Positions 35,071 through 46,629 of a DNA stretch of 64,000 nucleotides are shown here, one piece after another. This stretch comes from Uranotaenia lowii (taxonomy: Eukaryota; Arthropoda; Insecta; Diptera; Culicidae). The position numbers were made by a program, and so were the translations under genes. The notes beneath the pieces were generated by a model that was not told the DNA's origin, did not search any database, and saw nothing but the letters and a program-made list of their open reading frames with translations. Where the stretch lies: NCBI RefSeq assembly GCF_029784155.1, contig NC_073692.1, positions 272,089,327 to 272,153,326 of the forward strand, written 5' to 3'. How positions within the stretch are numbered: the stretch's first letter is position 1; the number at the start of each line of letters is the position of its first letter.

Positions 35071-36166
35071 TTTCCCTATTTCCCTTAAATTTAACAACAT
35101 ACACAACAGCTCACCTATAACAATTTAAAATATTTGAAAAACGAACTAATACCTTTTGTAACAACGGTTACAGTATTGTCGACCCAAAACTACCCGAAAC
35201 TGAATTGGGGATACACAAATTGTGAGCAACAAACGATTAGTTATAATGAATGTGTATTAGCAACACATTTCATGAATAACTCTATTTTTTCGTGTAAGAA
35301 AACTGGCATGACATTTTCGGTGTTGCAATAATTTCGTGGACGCCATTTACTGAATAGATGGTAGGTATGAATTTGAAAAAGTATTTTTGAGTTTTTGAGA
35401 CGAAAAACTCTTATAGTGAAAGGGGAAATTTTGACAAAATCCCAAAAAATAATACTCAATTTTCAGGGGTTTACAAGAAATTAAAAATTTGTTTTTCAAA
35501 TGACCATTTGTTGAAGTTTTGGGGAAAAACTATGGCAGCAAACTTTTAACGACAAATAACGATTCTATTCCTTATCCAAAAACGTCCTCAGAGTTCACCA
35601 CTGCAGTGTGTAGTAAACATGTCCATTTATCTTTCTGCAAACCCCCTAATCACATCGTTACTCCCGAGCAGAGCAGCTGCTGATGTAAAACGCTGAAATT
35701 TGACTTTCCACTTAGTTTTATCACTTTTGGCTCTGCGTGATTAAGTGCTTCTGCTCCAGGGTAGGAGATGGAAAGAATAAACTAGTCTTCCAGCCTGGTT
35801 AAAGATATCGGTAACGCTGAATTTTACGGTTTAATATTGTAGGAATTATTGACGACAAATGACTATGTAATTAAATTTCAAGTTGTACTTACATCAAACT
35901 TCAGCTGTTATACTGCTAAAGGTATAGTTCTCAACTGACTTTAAAATTAGAACATCATCTCGTGACTTTTATATTGAGTAGCCAAGGGTAAAACACCTCA
36001 CGGTCAATATTTTTCATTATTTTAAAACTCAATTTCAAATATCGGATTTATGAAATATCTCAAATGAAGAATCAGAATATTGCAAAAAAGTCAATGCATA
36101 AGTCCCAAAGAATTTAGAAAGCATGGCATCAGGAAAAAAAATCTGGTTTTAATTTTTAGTATAAAG

Positions 36167-36350
36167 CCTAGTCCACACTAAACAACTTGGACTGCGGTTT
36201 CGGTTGCTGAGACTTGTTTATGTTCACATTTGCATCTCGTCTCGTCTCAAGTCTCCCGACAAGTATGGAAGACCTTCAGCAACCAAGATGTGAACATAAA
36301 CAAGACTTAGCAACCGAAATCGCAGTCCAAGTTGCCTAGTCTGGACTAGG
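36167..36350. mobile_element. 184-bp hairpin MITE
   Basis: Inverted arms of about 64 bp start CCTAGTCCACACTAAACAAC on the left; the right arm mirrors it through AAGTTGCCTAGTCTGGACTAGG. Shared inner motif: GTTTATGTTCACAT. The arms occupy most of the element. Flanking duplication uncertain (ATA-like on both sides). Confidence 0.75.
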
Positions 36351-36359
36351 ATAGCTTGT

Positions 36360-37900
36360 TCTGTTTTTGTCACTGTTTTGTCATCCAGACATAATATAAA
36401 CTCATTCAAATTAAATTTAACCTCTTGATTAAGAAGAAACTTTTCCTAGGAAACTTACTAACCAAAACTTCTCGTCTTATATTCCTGTTGAGAAAAAAAT
36501 TCAAGATTGAATGTATGACGAACACAAGCTTCATGCTGGCTCTAGAACCATTTCCCGAATCTTCGGTGATGCAGTTTTCCTTTCATCTCCCATGCACCAT
36601 CCTGACAGGAACAAACCCATTTCCGGCAATGATCTCATTCAGGCCACTTGAAAAGCAAATGGGGTGAAACGTAAGTAGAAGTAAGCATAACAACAGTCTG
36701 ACGGCTGCTTGACGACTGACTCGTCGTTTGAAACAGCTCCACGCCACCAGACCAGACTCTGGGACTTCGAGGAGAAAGATTAAAAACATTACGGTTTAAT
36801 TAAACAGCTATCCGCTTCACCCGTTTATGGTGCTTAGTTTATTGCACATTTATGTTGCCCATTATTTTCTTAGATGTTTATGAAATTTGATAAAAGTGTA
36901 CTTGATAGAAAGTTACTGAAAACATGGCATTTCGCCAAAACATTTGTTTTTTAAATTGGTTTAAAAGTAAGTTTTGTTATGTTACTTTGATGTAATGTCG
37001 ATAGTTTTATAGATATTTCACACAGCTGAGTTATTTTTACCAAAAACAGTTTTCAAGTTCACCCAATGTTTACCCAAAAATCTCACGCCGCATAATATTT
37101 ATTCCATTTACCTTCAATGAGTAGGCTTAATTGAAATCCAACATTAGTATAAAAGACTCACTTCCCCAATAAAATAACAAATTGATCATACCATTCATAT
37201 ACATTTTAATTAAGTGCCCCACCAAAAAGTTGTTCCAAAGGGGTACGCTTCAGAAAATGTAACCGAACAACTGTTGAAAACTTTCGCCCATAATATTATC
37301 CTTCCACGCTTTGACCTTTCGGTCCCCGACTCATAAATTGTAGGGATTAATGACACCAAAACCGCCAAGCCGAACGCTCGCTCGCCCCAAATCAAGCGAG
37401 GTCCCCGCTAGGTTTTCGCGACGAATGACGACGGCACGTGCAAGGCTTTCCCCCGGAAATGGAGAATAGTGAATGATTTGTGGGGACAAACTTGAAAGAT
37501 ACAAACGACAAGCTTCATGAAACTCAAATCGCGCCCGGGTATCGGTAAAGTTTTCCGCAATATTCAATATCTACATGACAACGATTGGTTGTCTTGCCAT
37601 CGATCACATGTGTTTGGTATTAAGGTAGTGCTGCCTTCCCGGGACACCCGTTGAGTTTTTTTTACAAGATGGTAAATTGACTTCATAGTTTCTCCGTTTC
37701 CTATTGCTGGAGGAAAGAACGTTGATGAGTACGTGAAACCTTTTAAGCCTCACCGCACCTACATATGAATGCAGATTAGGGCTATACCGCGCACTAAATA
37801 AAATCGCGTTGCTTTTGAATTATGGTGTCATACGAGGTCCAAGACCTTCCATTAGCTTGTCAAGTTTGGTTTACTATCTCGCTCTCTCCGTTGATAACCT
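36360..37900. other. Intergenic DNA with GC-richer islands
   Basis: 36580-36800 and 37200-37640 are more GC-rich than the neighbourhood and carry short ORFs in both strands, but no frame is convincing. They may be conserved non-coding or untranslated sequence. No repeats recognised. Confidence 0.35.
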
Positions 37901-37909
37901 TATCAAATT

Positions 37910-38560
37910 CTTATTAGATCGCGCATGATTTGCAAGATTTCGTCGACTGTAGCACGCCACGATTGTTCGTCGTGACACATTTCACTCACACCATTTTCAG
38001 CGTTCAAATTATGAAGTTGTTGACGCCTTGAAATCAACCTGGGGTAGACAAAGATAGCATGTTCTGCCGATTCCTCCGTAGAGCATTCCGGGCAATAAAT
38101 AAGCTTAAACCAATGAAGGTATTGCTTAAAGCACCCACGACGCGAAAGGAACTGCGTTAGGTAAAAGTTGAACTCTCCATACTTCCAATTTAACCAGTCT
38201 GAAAGCTGCGGGATTAACCTAGTCCATCTTGCGATGCTCGATGCGTCTTATTGCTCCTGCCATTTGAACATTCATGCTGCTATTTGAGCTTTACGCACTA
38301 CTCTAACAGTTCTTTCTACGTAACATTCTTTATCCTCTGTCAGAGTGATGTCGATGGGAATTATGCCTGCGATGACAAACGCTGCCTCTGTTGAGATGGT
38401 CCTGCATGCACAGCAAACTCGCATGGCTATCAGCGGAAGTGTACTCCGTAATTTGGACCATGGCAGTTGGGCATAATCCAGGCCAGGAAGTCGATGACTC
38501 TCGACGCACTTTCACAGCAATATATGATATGTACACCGATACTTAAGCGGCTGTCGACCA
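37910..38560 (-). pseudogene. R1/LOA-like LINE, C-terminal part of the RT ORF
   Basis: Minus-strand translation in shifting frames gives a piece like LAWIMPNCHGPNYG and then LSDWLNWKYGEFNFYLTQFL, SRRGCFKQYLHWFK and CPECSTEESAEHAIF. These match the conserved C-terminal Cys/His region after RT in R1/LOA-type elements. Several frameshifts and stops. It is the downstream end of the element whose earlier parts are at 42330-42720 and 44165-44853. Confidence 0.75.
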
Positions 38561-38654
38561 TCGACTGTCGACTATTCCTACTAACGATTTAGCTAAACCT
38601 CTTGTTCAGTCCGACAAGCGGACTGAGTAAGGAGAGAAGCGAATGAGAAAAACA

Positions 38655-38686
38655 GGCCAAACAGGGAACAGCAGGCGACTGGTTGT
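38655..38686 (+). repeat. Direct repeat flanking the CR1/Jockey-like insertion
   Basis: GGAACAGCAGGCGACTGGTT is repeated at 41607-41632 in the same orientation. AATGAGAAAA precedes both. The pair brackets 38.7-41.6 kb and may be a degenerate target or element duplication. Confidence 0.5.
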
Positions 38687-38911
38687 GCATAGCAAAGCAT
38701 AGCATAGGGTGACTACACACACATTGGCTGATACACGAGGTACAACTGATAATCAAGAGCAACTGATAAGCAAGTGCAATTTTTTCCTTCTCTTCCTACC
38801 GCAGTAGGCAAATAAACATCACGAAACAGTATTGTTTATTCTTCTTTTTTGTTTTTTTGTTGGGAATAAACCAAACCAACTGAGTAGCTTTAGCGCTGCT
38901 ACTCTACACTT

Positions 38912-39316
38912 ATGCCGTATTCGTTTTCACCGTGGTGGTCCACCGGTTGTGCACCAAGTGATGTCAAAGCGTTTTTTTATATGAAAATGACAACAGTTGG
39001 TGCACCAGTTGGTACGGCCAAAGATATCGAAAAGTTCGTAATGGAATGTCTCCAATGCGAATCAGCTGAGGTTCATGCCCTGGTTCGAAAGGTTGATGTT
39101 TCCACGCTCAGATTAATTTCTTTCAAAGTTGGGGTGGATCCTAAGTTGAAATACACTGCGCTTTCCCCAAGGATTTGGCCTGCTGGAATATTAACCCGAG
39201 AATTCGAGGATTTTGGTTCAAAAAACCCTTTAACTCCTGCTGTCACTTTCTCACCAATTGCGCCATCTACGGAGACTCCTGGCAGTTCTACACCTCGTGT
39301 GGCTCCAATTCACTGA
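38912..39316 (+). pseudogene. ORF1 remnant of the CR1/Jockey-like LINE
   Basis: The 134-residue frame contains FVMECLQCESAEVHALVRKV and LRLISFKVGVDPKLKYTALS, then RIWPAGILTREFE. The S-F-K-V-G ... WP-G-I ... REF pattern is characteristic of the nucleic-acid-binding ORF1 protein of CR1/Jockey-group LINEs, which coats the RNA. The N-terminal zinc-finger part is absent or weak, so it is probably truncated. Confidence 0.6.
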
Positions 39317-39445
39317 ACGCCTCTACCTGTGGTTTACCGAGAATGGACAACGAGTCTTCTATAGCCTCGACTTCAAGCAACCGCATAAGACTCTCGAGTT
39401 TCTCGTCATCCAAACCTTCCAAGAGCTGTCGTGTTAACTTCCACG

Positions 39446-39949
39446 AACATCACCAATTCCTCGCCTCTTCACGGGCTTCTTCACCGGACGCAACGAGTCA
39501 GGTTTTACGGAGACCTCGGAGCCCTTCGACTCAGTCGCGCTGACTCCAGCCAGCGGCATCAGTCGTCCCGGTCCTGAGTTCGATTGCGGCGATGAGTTTC
39601 TCCAGCCTAAACAAACAGGTAAGTACATTTTTCGTGTTGGAACCTTCCCATTGCGTGATGAAATTTTCGATTCCAGCCACGCCGACCTACATCATCTGGC
39701 CTTTCATGAGCATCCTCAATTCCTCGCTTCTTCACGGGGACGCAACAAGCCAGGCTTTACGGAAACCTCGGAGCCCTTCGACTCAGTCGCGCTGATTCCA
39801 GCCAGCGGCATCAGTCGTCCCGGCCCTGAGTTCGATTGCGGCGATGAGGTTCTCCAGCCTGCACAAACAGGCAAGTTCATTTTTCGTGTTGGAACCTTCC
39901 CATTGCGTGATGAAATTTCCGATTCCAGCCACGCCGTTCATGGTTGTAT
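39446..39949 (+). repeat. Tandem 252-bp duplication inside the LINE
   Basis: Two units of 252 bp (84 codons) follow each other, sharing CCTCGGAGCCCTTCGACTCA and GTTCGATTGCGGCGATGAG. Copy 1 has a GT-AG segment at 39619-39676 starting GTAAGT and ending TTCCAG; in copy 2 the first base pair of the donor is GC. The length keeps the frame. Confidence 0.8.
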
Positions 39950-39989
39950 TAGATCCATTTTTCTCGTATTACAATTTTTATTTCTCTAA

Positions 39990-41197
39990 CGAACAACATG
40001 GATTCATGCCCAAACGCTCTACGACAACAAACCTGTTGACGTTCACATCTTCCGTGCAAGACAGCTTGCCATGGGATCTCAAACCGACGTTATTTACACC
40101 GACCTGACCGCAGCTTTCGACAAGGTAAACCACAAAATAGCCATAGCCAAACTAGATCGTATCTGTATTTGTGGCGTTTTACTGGACTGGTTCCATAGCT
40201 ACCTGGTAAGGCGGAAACTTATTGTACGATCAAGTGAATCATTTTCCAATCAATTCCCTGCCTCTTCTGGAGTACCTCAAGGGAGCCACCTAGGGCCCAT
40301 CATATTCCCGATCTACTTCAACGACGTGCTGCTGCTTCTCGATGGACCAAAACTGGCGTATGCCGACAACTTACTTGAAATTGTTTCAATCCATCAACAA
40401 CCCCGAAGATGTCAACGTCTTGCAGAGCCAGTTTAACATCTTCGCCGCCTGGTGTGATGTAGATTGCCTTCCCTTGAATCGCAACAAATATACGGTAATT
40501 TCGTTTTTACGCAAGCGGCTACCGCTATCGGCTGATTATTTTCTTGGACAAGAGGCAATTGCACGAGTTGAGCATGTGAAAGACCTTGGTGTATCCTGGA
40601 CGAACGGCTGGATTTCAAGATCCACACAAACTACATCGCCGATAAAGCATCCAGATGCCTGGGTCTTTTATTCCGCATGACAAAAGACTTTAAGGATATT
40701 TATTGTCTCAAGAGTCTTTACTGCAGCTTGATTCGATCGTCCCTCGAATATGCCTCGGCTTATGGTGCCCCTACTACCGAAATGGCTCGGAGCGTATCGA
40801 GGCCATCCAGATGCGTTTTTTGCTCTTCGCTCTCCAGAACCTGAACTGGCAAGATCCGTTACGACTCCCCAGCTACGAAAGCCGCTGCCGCCTTATCGAC
40901 ATCGACACGCTGCAGGCCCGCCAGACCGCAACACGGGCCTCTACTGTTGCCGATCTGCTTTCGTCTAGAACCGACTGCCCTGCACTGCTAGAAGCACTCC
41001 AACTCAGCGTGCGATCCCGAGTCTTGAGGAATCGTAATCTTCAGCTCTTTGCTCCCCTCCGACAGAATAACTACGGAGCTAATACAGCGCTAATTGGTGC
41101 AATAAGGACGTTTAACCGCTTCTCCGATCATTTTGATTTTGACGTTTCGGGGGAATTATTCCGGAGAAGAATCCTTAGTGCTTTAAGTATAGTATAG
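39990..41197 (+). pseudogene. Reverse transcriptase remnant of the CR1/Jockey-like LINE
   Basis: Begins EQHGFMPKRSTTTNLLTF; motif A is VIYTDLTAAFDKVNHKIA; motif B is ASSGVPQGSHLGPIIF; motif C reads YADN instead of YADD, so the catalytic Asp pair is damaged. The thumb and C-terminal region follow (SSLEYASAYGAPYY in mixed frames, then LRNRNLQLFAPLRQNNYGAN). At least three frameshifts (about 40090, 40400, 40690). Inactive. Confidence 0.85.
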
Positions 41198-41674
41198 GGT
41201 AAATTCCGTGTAATTGTAGTTTGTCTTTAATTTTTAACCATTTTAATCATTTGGATCAATATGTGATCTGTTGATGAAAATAAACAAATAACAAATAACA
41301 ACCGGTTGACCACCAGAAGAAAACGAATACGGCATTAATTTGCTGATTTTTTTTCTTTTGCTCTCACCCTGACGAAATCTTCTCTGCTCTTTGATTGGAT
41401 GAACGCTCGGCGTCGCAACAGAGCTGGGCAAGTGTTTCAGAACGAAATGTTCACTGAGTTGCATTTTTCAGGCCGCTCGGGGTGAAATGGACAACCATGC
41501 TTACACATATTTCGAAAAAGAGGCTCCAAACAGATAAAAATCATTGAATTTTCACGAAAACAAAACAAATGAGAAAATTGCGACGCCGGACAAAACATGT
41601 CCGTTCGGGAACAGCAGGCGACTGGTTGTGGTTATAAAATCGCGCGCTCCCGCATGTTGCGGGTCAGTTTTTAC

Positions 41675-42176
41675 CAGGGTTGGCATAATTCAATGGCATT
41701 AGTCAAATGGTCCGTCAAACTCATTTGACTGTTCCTTAACGACCAGTCACTTCGTTTGCCAGTCATTCATTCCCCAGTCATTTGAAGCTAAAATAATAAC
41801 CTATTCAAGCAATCGCATTTAAACGACCGATGACGAAAAAGAAACGCATTTATTATTATTGTTGCTTCTGCCAGCAAGCCCGTTTTCAGTTTTTTGTTGC
41901 TATTGTTGCTCTCTGCCAGCAAGTCGTTCAATTAGTTGTACCTGTAGCCAGCAGCCGATCGAAGTGTGAAGAGCTTTGTCAGTCACTCTCAGGAGAAATT
42001 TGACCATGTGTAGGAGCTTCGCCAGTCGCATGACGGGGAAATGTTGATTGTTGTCGTGCTTTATCCGTCATGCGAGTAGTGCGGCTCCATCAATTGAGTA
42101 AGGTGCCGGTCGTTTGATGAAAAAAAAAAAAAAAAACTAGTCGGGTCAAGCGTGACGGGCGAAATTTCCAACCCTG
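41675..42176. mobile_element. hAT-like MITE, copy A, uninterrupted
   Basis: It starts CAGGGTTGG and ends CCAACCCTG, typical hAT-style termini. The 8 bases outside each end agree at only 4 positions, so the target duplication is unconfirmed. Contains AACGACCAGTCACTTCG, AATAATAATAA, CTGCCAGCAAG (twice) and GTCGTGCTTTATCCGTC. It is the reference for copy B at 9528-13260. No ORF. Confidence 0.75.
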
Positions 42177-42329
42177 GTACCAACCATCGAGTCATCAACA
42201 CCGGTCCTGTGGTGCGACCAACACCGAACCAAGAAGATGTCCAGTCAGTGCTAACAGCGTCGTAACTCTGGTTGCGTCGGTAACGATTGGAAATTTTGAA
42301 GTAAATGAAGCGAAATCAGTTAGCCTGCT

Positions 42330-42720
42330 CCTAGGTATTTCAGATCCTATTTCTAAGATGGGATGTGTCCTCCAACAGTAATCTCCATGTGTGGCACAAC
42401 TCTTTTGTTGATAACGAGTAGTATACTAACCCAGATGCCAGATGCCAACTCTTTCTACAGACACCGTTGCAAGGTCTTCTACCTCTTCGATTGTTTCGCC
42501 GGTGATCATTAGCACAATATCGTCTGCAAATCCGTCTATATGCGCGCCTACTGGTAGTTTCAGCGTTAACACCCATTATACATGGCATTCCAGAGCACAG
42601 ATCCATGTATGAAACCCTGTGGAACACCCGTTGTTAGGGCAGTATATTGTAGCCTACCTTGATATGTGTGTGCTCGTAGTGCTACCGGTAAACAACTGCA
42701 GCTTCAACCAATAGTGCAGG
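42330..42720 (-). pseudogene. R1/LOA-like LINE, RT motifs B to C
   Basis: Minus-strand translation gives TGVPQG(F/S)I, then LWNAMYNG, then a frame reading AHIDGFADDIVLMITGETIE, which contains the FADD catalytic box, and further IWVSILLVINKRVVPHMEI, GGHIPS and KYLG. It ends near 42330 at KYLG, where later insertions begin. Frames shift at least twice. The order and strand agree with the fragments on each side. Confidence 0.8.
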
Positions 42721-43775
42721 GGTGTCAAGTAGCATAGCAAAGTAAAAATAGTAACGCGGGGTAATACCACAATAGATCAACTTAATGGTCGCAGTGGACT
42801 CTCTCCCCAACAGGAAAAAAAAAATATTGTAGCCAGGGAAGCAAATCGACCAGAGCTGATATTTTGTTTTGTTTCGATTATAGTCTTTTTACCATCTTTA
42901 CGGCATTTACTCTTGGGCTCGAACTCGCGGACATCGGCTCAGGAGACAACAGACTTGCCAACTGCCAACTGCCACAAGCCCTACCAGAGCTGATAATGAT
43001 AAATGGTTTATCTATCACTTGTGTAACACTTAGCGATAAATATGAGAACGCGATGACTTCTCATCCGTTTCAATGACGATCAAGATAACTCGTCCAAATT
43101 TTTTTTTCTTAGTCAGTTGCGGTTCTAAGAATACTCTCCGACAAAACTGAAAGTGACCAAGAAAACAAACGCACAGAGAGTGCTTTTTCCAGTTAGTTGC
43201 GTCCTTCTGACTCTTCGCGCCCTTAACTTCATGCGAAATAGTGAGGAATTTTCTCTCGTCCGGAAGCGAGAACTTTTCCTTAACGATGATAAATTAAGTT
43301 TTTTGAGAAGAGTGAAAATCAATACTCTACGTTGGAACGATAGAAGTAACCCCCTCGAGCGACGTGCCTTGACAAGGCTTAGGATAGGCCACACGAAATT
43401 AACGCACCTGGAGTTCTTCACAAAAGGAATAGTCACATGCAACACGTGCAATGTACCACTCACAGTTTCCCATATTATCGGAGAGTGCAGGTTGTACGCA
43501 ACGGAACGGCAGAGCAGCGGAATCGGTTACGATTCATCGGCAGCTTTAAACATTACGAACGAGAACAAACTAATGGTATTCCTGAAAAGTGCAAAATTGT
43601 TAGATAAACTGTAGTATTTTTTTTTCCTGTTGGGGAGAGAGTCCACTGCGACCATTAAGTTGATCTATTGTGGTATTACCCCGCGTTTTTTTTTACTTTG
43701 CTATGCTACTTGACACACCTGCACTATTGGTTGAAGTTGCAGTTGTTTACCGGTAGCACTACGAGCACACACATA
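42666..43775. repeat. Inverted duplication of an I-like 3' end with LINE flank
   Basis: 42666-42835 and 43627-43775 are inverted copies. From outside in, each has AGTGCTACCGGTAAACAAC (or its complement), AACCAATAGTGCAG, AGCATAGCAAAGTAAAAA, CGGGGTAATACCACAATAG and GTGGACTCTCTCCCCAACAG. The outer parts belong to the R1/LOA-like LINE. The loop contains the I-like ORF at 43090-43614. A fold-back duplication or a twin-priming-like insertion could explain it. Confidence 0.7.
43090..43626 (+). pseudogene. I-like LINE, C-terminal fragment and 3' UTR
   Basis: The frame 43153-43614 ends with ERRALTRLRIGHTKLTHLEF, then CNTCNVPLTVSHIIGEC, a Cys/His knuckle, and NENKLMVFLKSAKLLDKL. This is the conserved C terminus seen after RNase H in I/Jockey-type elements. 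The RT and RNase H parts are missing. Poly-T rich 3' sequence follows. 5'-truncated insertion within the R1/LOA-like LINE. Confidence 0.75.
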
Positions 43776-43917
43776 ACTAGGTAGGATCTCCAAGTGCAAT
43801 CTAAGTTCCCTTGAAAAGATCCATCCACATGCATATGTTGCATCATTGAGGCGTACAATTCCAAGATATACACGGCTAGCATTTCACTAATGCTAAAACC
43901 GCCAATCTTCATCATAC

Positions 43918-44003
43918 TATGTGTGCCAGGTTATGTAACGACCGGGATTCGATCTCATGAACGTTGGCTTAGAAGACAAGTATGCTATCCTCTAGGCCAC
44001 GAT
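43918..44003 (-). mobile_element. tRNA-derived SINE head
   Basis: On the minus strand TGGCCTAGAGGATAGC is A-box-like and GAGATCGAATCCCGG is B-box-like, 45-50 bases apart. Similar to the 6828 copy. It lies between pieces of the R1/LOA-like LINE, so it is one of the younger insertions there. Confidence 0.6.
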
Positions 44004-44164
44004 CTGCTGGCAACTTTAGTATTAAGACCAAATGTATACACTTTCTTAAGAGGAAGAATGACCAAGGTGGTTAAAATCCTCTATAAATAAACAAAATAGA
44101 ATAGATTATAAATTTGAATCGGAATGCACGACTTATCAAGAGCACAAATTGAAATTGATAAGCG

Positions 44165-44853
44165 CTAGTAGTCCGTTTCGTAGGTCAAAATGCAATTTTC
44201 AAAAAAGCTTCCTATTATCCTGCAGAGGGTATCAGGAACACGCATACTATGGAGCGCTTTGACAATAGCTTCCGAGCTAGCGTTGTTGAAGGCATTTTTA
44301 ACATCGATCGTTACAATGGCAACAGTTCACTTTCACTCTCTGTGCATATTGTTAATCTGTTGGAGATGATTCTCTCTAGTATTTTACCAAGGGTATTTAA
44401 TAGATAGATAGATCTGTACGATGACGGACGCCCGAGGGATTTTCCCGGTTTCGGTAGAAACTTTGTAGAAACACTTTTGTAATACTACTCTGAAAGTATC
44501 TGTATTCCTGAATAGTCTGTACCGCCACCTTCACCACTGAATTCGGAATTCCATCCGGGCCTAAGGCCTTGTACACCGCAAGTTTCTTAGCAATGGCCAC
44601 AAGTTCCTCCTTCGTTACTGGCTCGATGTCGTGGACTCCCGCGTCGTACGGGGCTAGTGGCCACTGCGTTGGGCCTATAGGCTTGGCCCCATGGGTTGTT
44701 GTCTACGCTCTGGCACAGTGCTCTGTAGCAGTTATCCTTGCTCGTCCTGAAAGCTCGCTTGAGTGCTCCCCTGGCTGCTCGATAAACTGCACCTCTCGAT
44801 TCTCTGTCGGCATCGTTTCTCGCCCTTAGAGCAGCTAACACTCTACTCGGCAA
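44165..44853 (-). pseudogene. R1/LOA-like LINE, region before RT through motif A
   Basis: On the minus strand: RVLAALRARNDADRESRGAV, then AFRTSKDNCYRALCQSVDNN and PWGQAYR (the linker between endonuclease and RT in this clade), then PKPGKSLGRPSSYRSIYLLN and TLGKILERIISNRLT, then motif A VAIVTIDVKNAFNNASSEAI. Frameshifts at about 44600 and 44420. The upstream endonuclease would lie to the right of 44853 but is not readable. Continues at 42720. Confidence 0.85.
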
Positions 44854-44899
44854 TTTCTTAGGTCCACCAGTAAGCCGGTCATTACCACCACTTGGCTAT

Positions 44900-46350
44900 C
44901 ATTTTTGTAAGCTATTCAGCGTTTTGCACTTGTGGTGTTCTCTGCATGTTTATAGCTTTGAAGCAGACTTCCTGTTCAAAGCTTTTGTCTTCTTTCTCCG
45001 CTCTTAGAGCGGCGGTTGCCTTGCAATAGCGTATCGCTTAGTGATCGCTGTGGGTGTAGCTTTCACACATTTCAATCACTGTCGTTCTGTCTTGTATTCC
45101 ATGCCTGCAATAGGCCAGTTAACCGGCCAAGCGTTAAAGTTTTCTCCCATCACCCATTAAGCTTATATGAAATCGTACGGTATAAGAATAGAATTTGACA
45201 TTCCAACTACCAGATTGTGCTTAGATCTTGTTAAAAATAATGGCTTGTTTAACCCTCATCCGTCCCTGATTTTCATACCCGCTAGAGTCCCTGGGGTGTC
45301 AATTTGAAACTCCTTGCTTTAAACGTTATAACTTAGCGCTACTACGGTCAATTTTTTCAAAAAAAATACAACAATAGAAAATTTTTAATTTCAGTAAAAA
45401 ATGTTGCGAACATTTTATACAGTTATATTCACTTGCTTCCTTGCAATTCAACTTCTAAAATATAAAATCAGGAAAAACATTCGTTACTAGAACAACCGTA
45501 AGTCAAATATGGTTTACTCAAAAAAAAATATTGCTTTGAAGTTCATGAAAGCTGAAGTTAAAAGCTATACGATGTTTCACGAGAAAACAATTTTCGCACT
45601 TTTTTCTTCAAATTTTTGACGGACAAAAATTTTAAAAAGTAGTCTAATGATTTAGTTTTCATTTAACCTTTAGTAAAACCTGTTTTGGAGATAGGAAAAT
45701 TGTTTAAAAATACGACTAAAAATTCATTTTATTTCCAACATTTTTTAATCACTAGATTTTGGATACGTAGAAAGTTGAATGTACCAACAATTTTCAAAGT
45801 TCACTAAATCGTGGTAATTATTTGAAATGATATCCTTTTTTTTGTCACCTTCCCTGAGTTAGTACTCAGTTTTCAGTAAATTTTCACTGTTTAGACCAAT
45901 CAAAAGTATATTCAATGGAAATCAGATTGAACAGACATTCTTATGAAATGAATAAAATTCCACAATGATGTGTCACCAAAATAGCAAATCATAAACTTAA
46001 AATCATTCCAGAATTTTTAGTATCGTCAGCAAAACGCGTGTGTTTATTCGTTTGTTTGTTCTCCGAGAAAGATAAGTGGCTTTTTGGGGGTTGAGGAAGC
46101 AAAACGGAACGAAAGAAATTTACAGTAAAGCTTGTCATCACTTATTTTTCTGATTACGTCAATTTGATGTACCATCAACCTTAAAACTTTTGAAGGCTTT
46201 TGAATAGTTAATAAGGCATGTTCACTTGATTAAGCTCTTGATTATGTCTTTTCAAACTTTATGTTAATACTGATTCTTTACCCCTTTTAGAACTCTTAAG
46301 ACAGAAAGTTTTAAATCACTCAAAAAAAAAAAAAAAAAAAAAAACTATTA
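44900..46350. other. Intergenic AT-rich DNA, nothing identified
   Basis: The part from 45240 to 46350 is low complexity, ending in a 23-base A run near 46322. I saw no gene, repeat or splice signal worth listing. Confidence 0.45.
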
Positions 46351-46358
46351 GTGTTTTA

Positions 46359-46628
46359 TTATCCAGTAACTAGTTTCAGTTCCAGGTTTATGGCGTGAAC
46401 GGCAGTCATGCACAAAGCCATCAATGTCAAATTTCCCAAAATGGCCAACCAAAAAGCATAAAGCTTGGCTAAATAAACCACCACACGCGTTCGTCCGTCA
46501 ACAGTAAACTCATTTATCTCCTGAAAAGTTGTACAATCACATCGCTTTTCCACACGTCTCATCCTTCCCGAGGTGCGGTGGATGTGTTTTGAAATTTCCT
46601 CTTTACTTTGGAAGGTACTGTTGTGCAT
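46359..46628 (-). CDS. Possible membrane-protein exon
   Basis: 89 open codons. After a charged start (EKRCDCTTFQEINEFTVDG) there is a hydrophobic stretch of about 30 residues (VVVYLAKLYAFWLAILGN and LTLMALCMTAVHAI) that would span a membrane. The arrangement recalls, weakly, insect chemoreceptor segments, but no diagnostic motif is present. It ends at TAA with no clear donor. It may be chance. Confidence 0.25.
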   Translation of the reverse strand: MHNSTFQSKEEISKHIHRTSGRMRRVEKRCDCTTFQEINEFTVDGRTRVVVYLAKLYAFWLAILGNLTLMALCMTAVHAINLELKLVTG

Positions 46629-46629
46629 A

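Larger units (their letters stand above)
38905..41300 (+). mobile_element. CR1/Jockey-like LINE with internal deletion
   Basis: This holds an ORF1 remnant, a duplicated Pro/Ser-rich stretch, the RT domain from the middle onward, and a 3' tail (GATCAATATGTGATCTGTTG then AT-rich repeats) that matches the copy at 24037-25317. The endonuclease and the first part of RT are missing. An inverted pair, TGCCGTATTCGTTTTC at 38911 and GAAAACGAATACGGCA near 41319, brackets it. It sits in the middle of the R1/LOA-like LINE. Confidence 0.75.

Noticed and set aside
38655..41632. LTRs defined by the GGAACAGCAGGCGACTGGTT direct repeat
   Set aside because: The shared block is only about 25 bp, lacks TG..CA ends, and the sequence between is a non-LTR element.
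41667..42184. 8-bp hAT target duplication around the MITE at 41675-42176
   Set aside because: GTTTTTAC and GTACCAAC agree at only four of eight positions, so it cannot be claimed.
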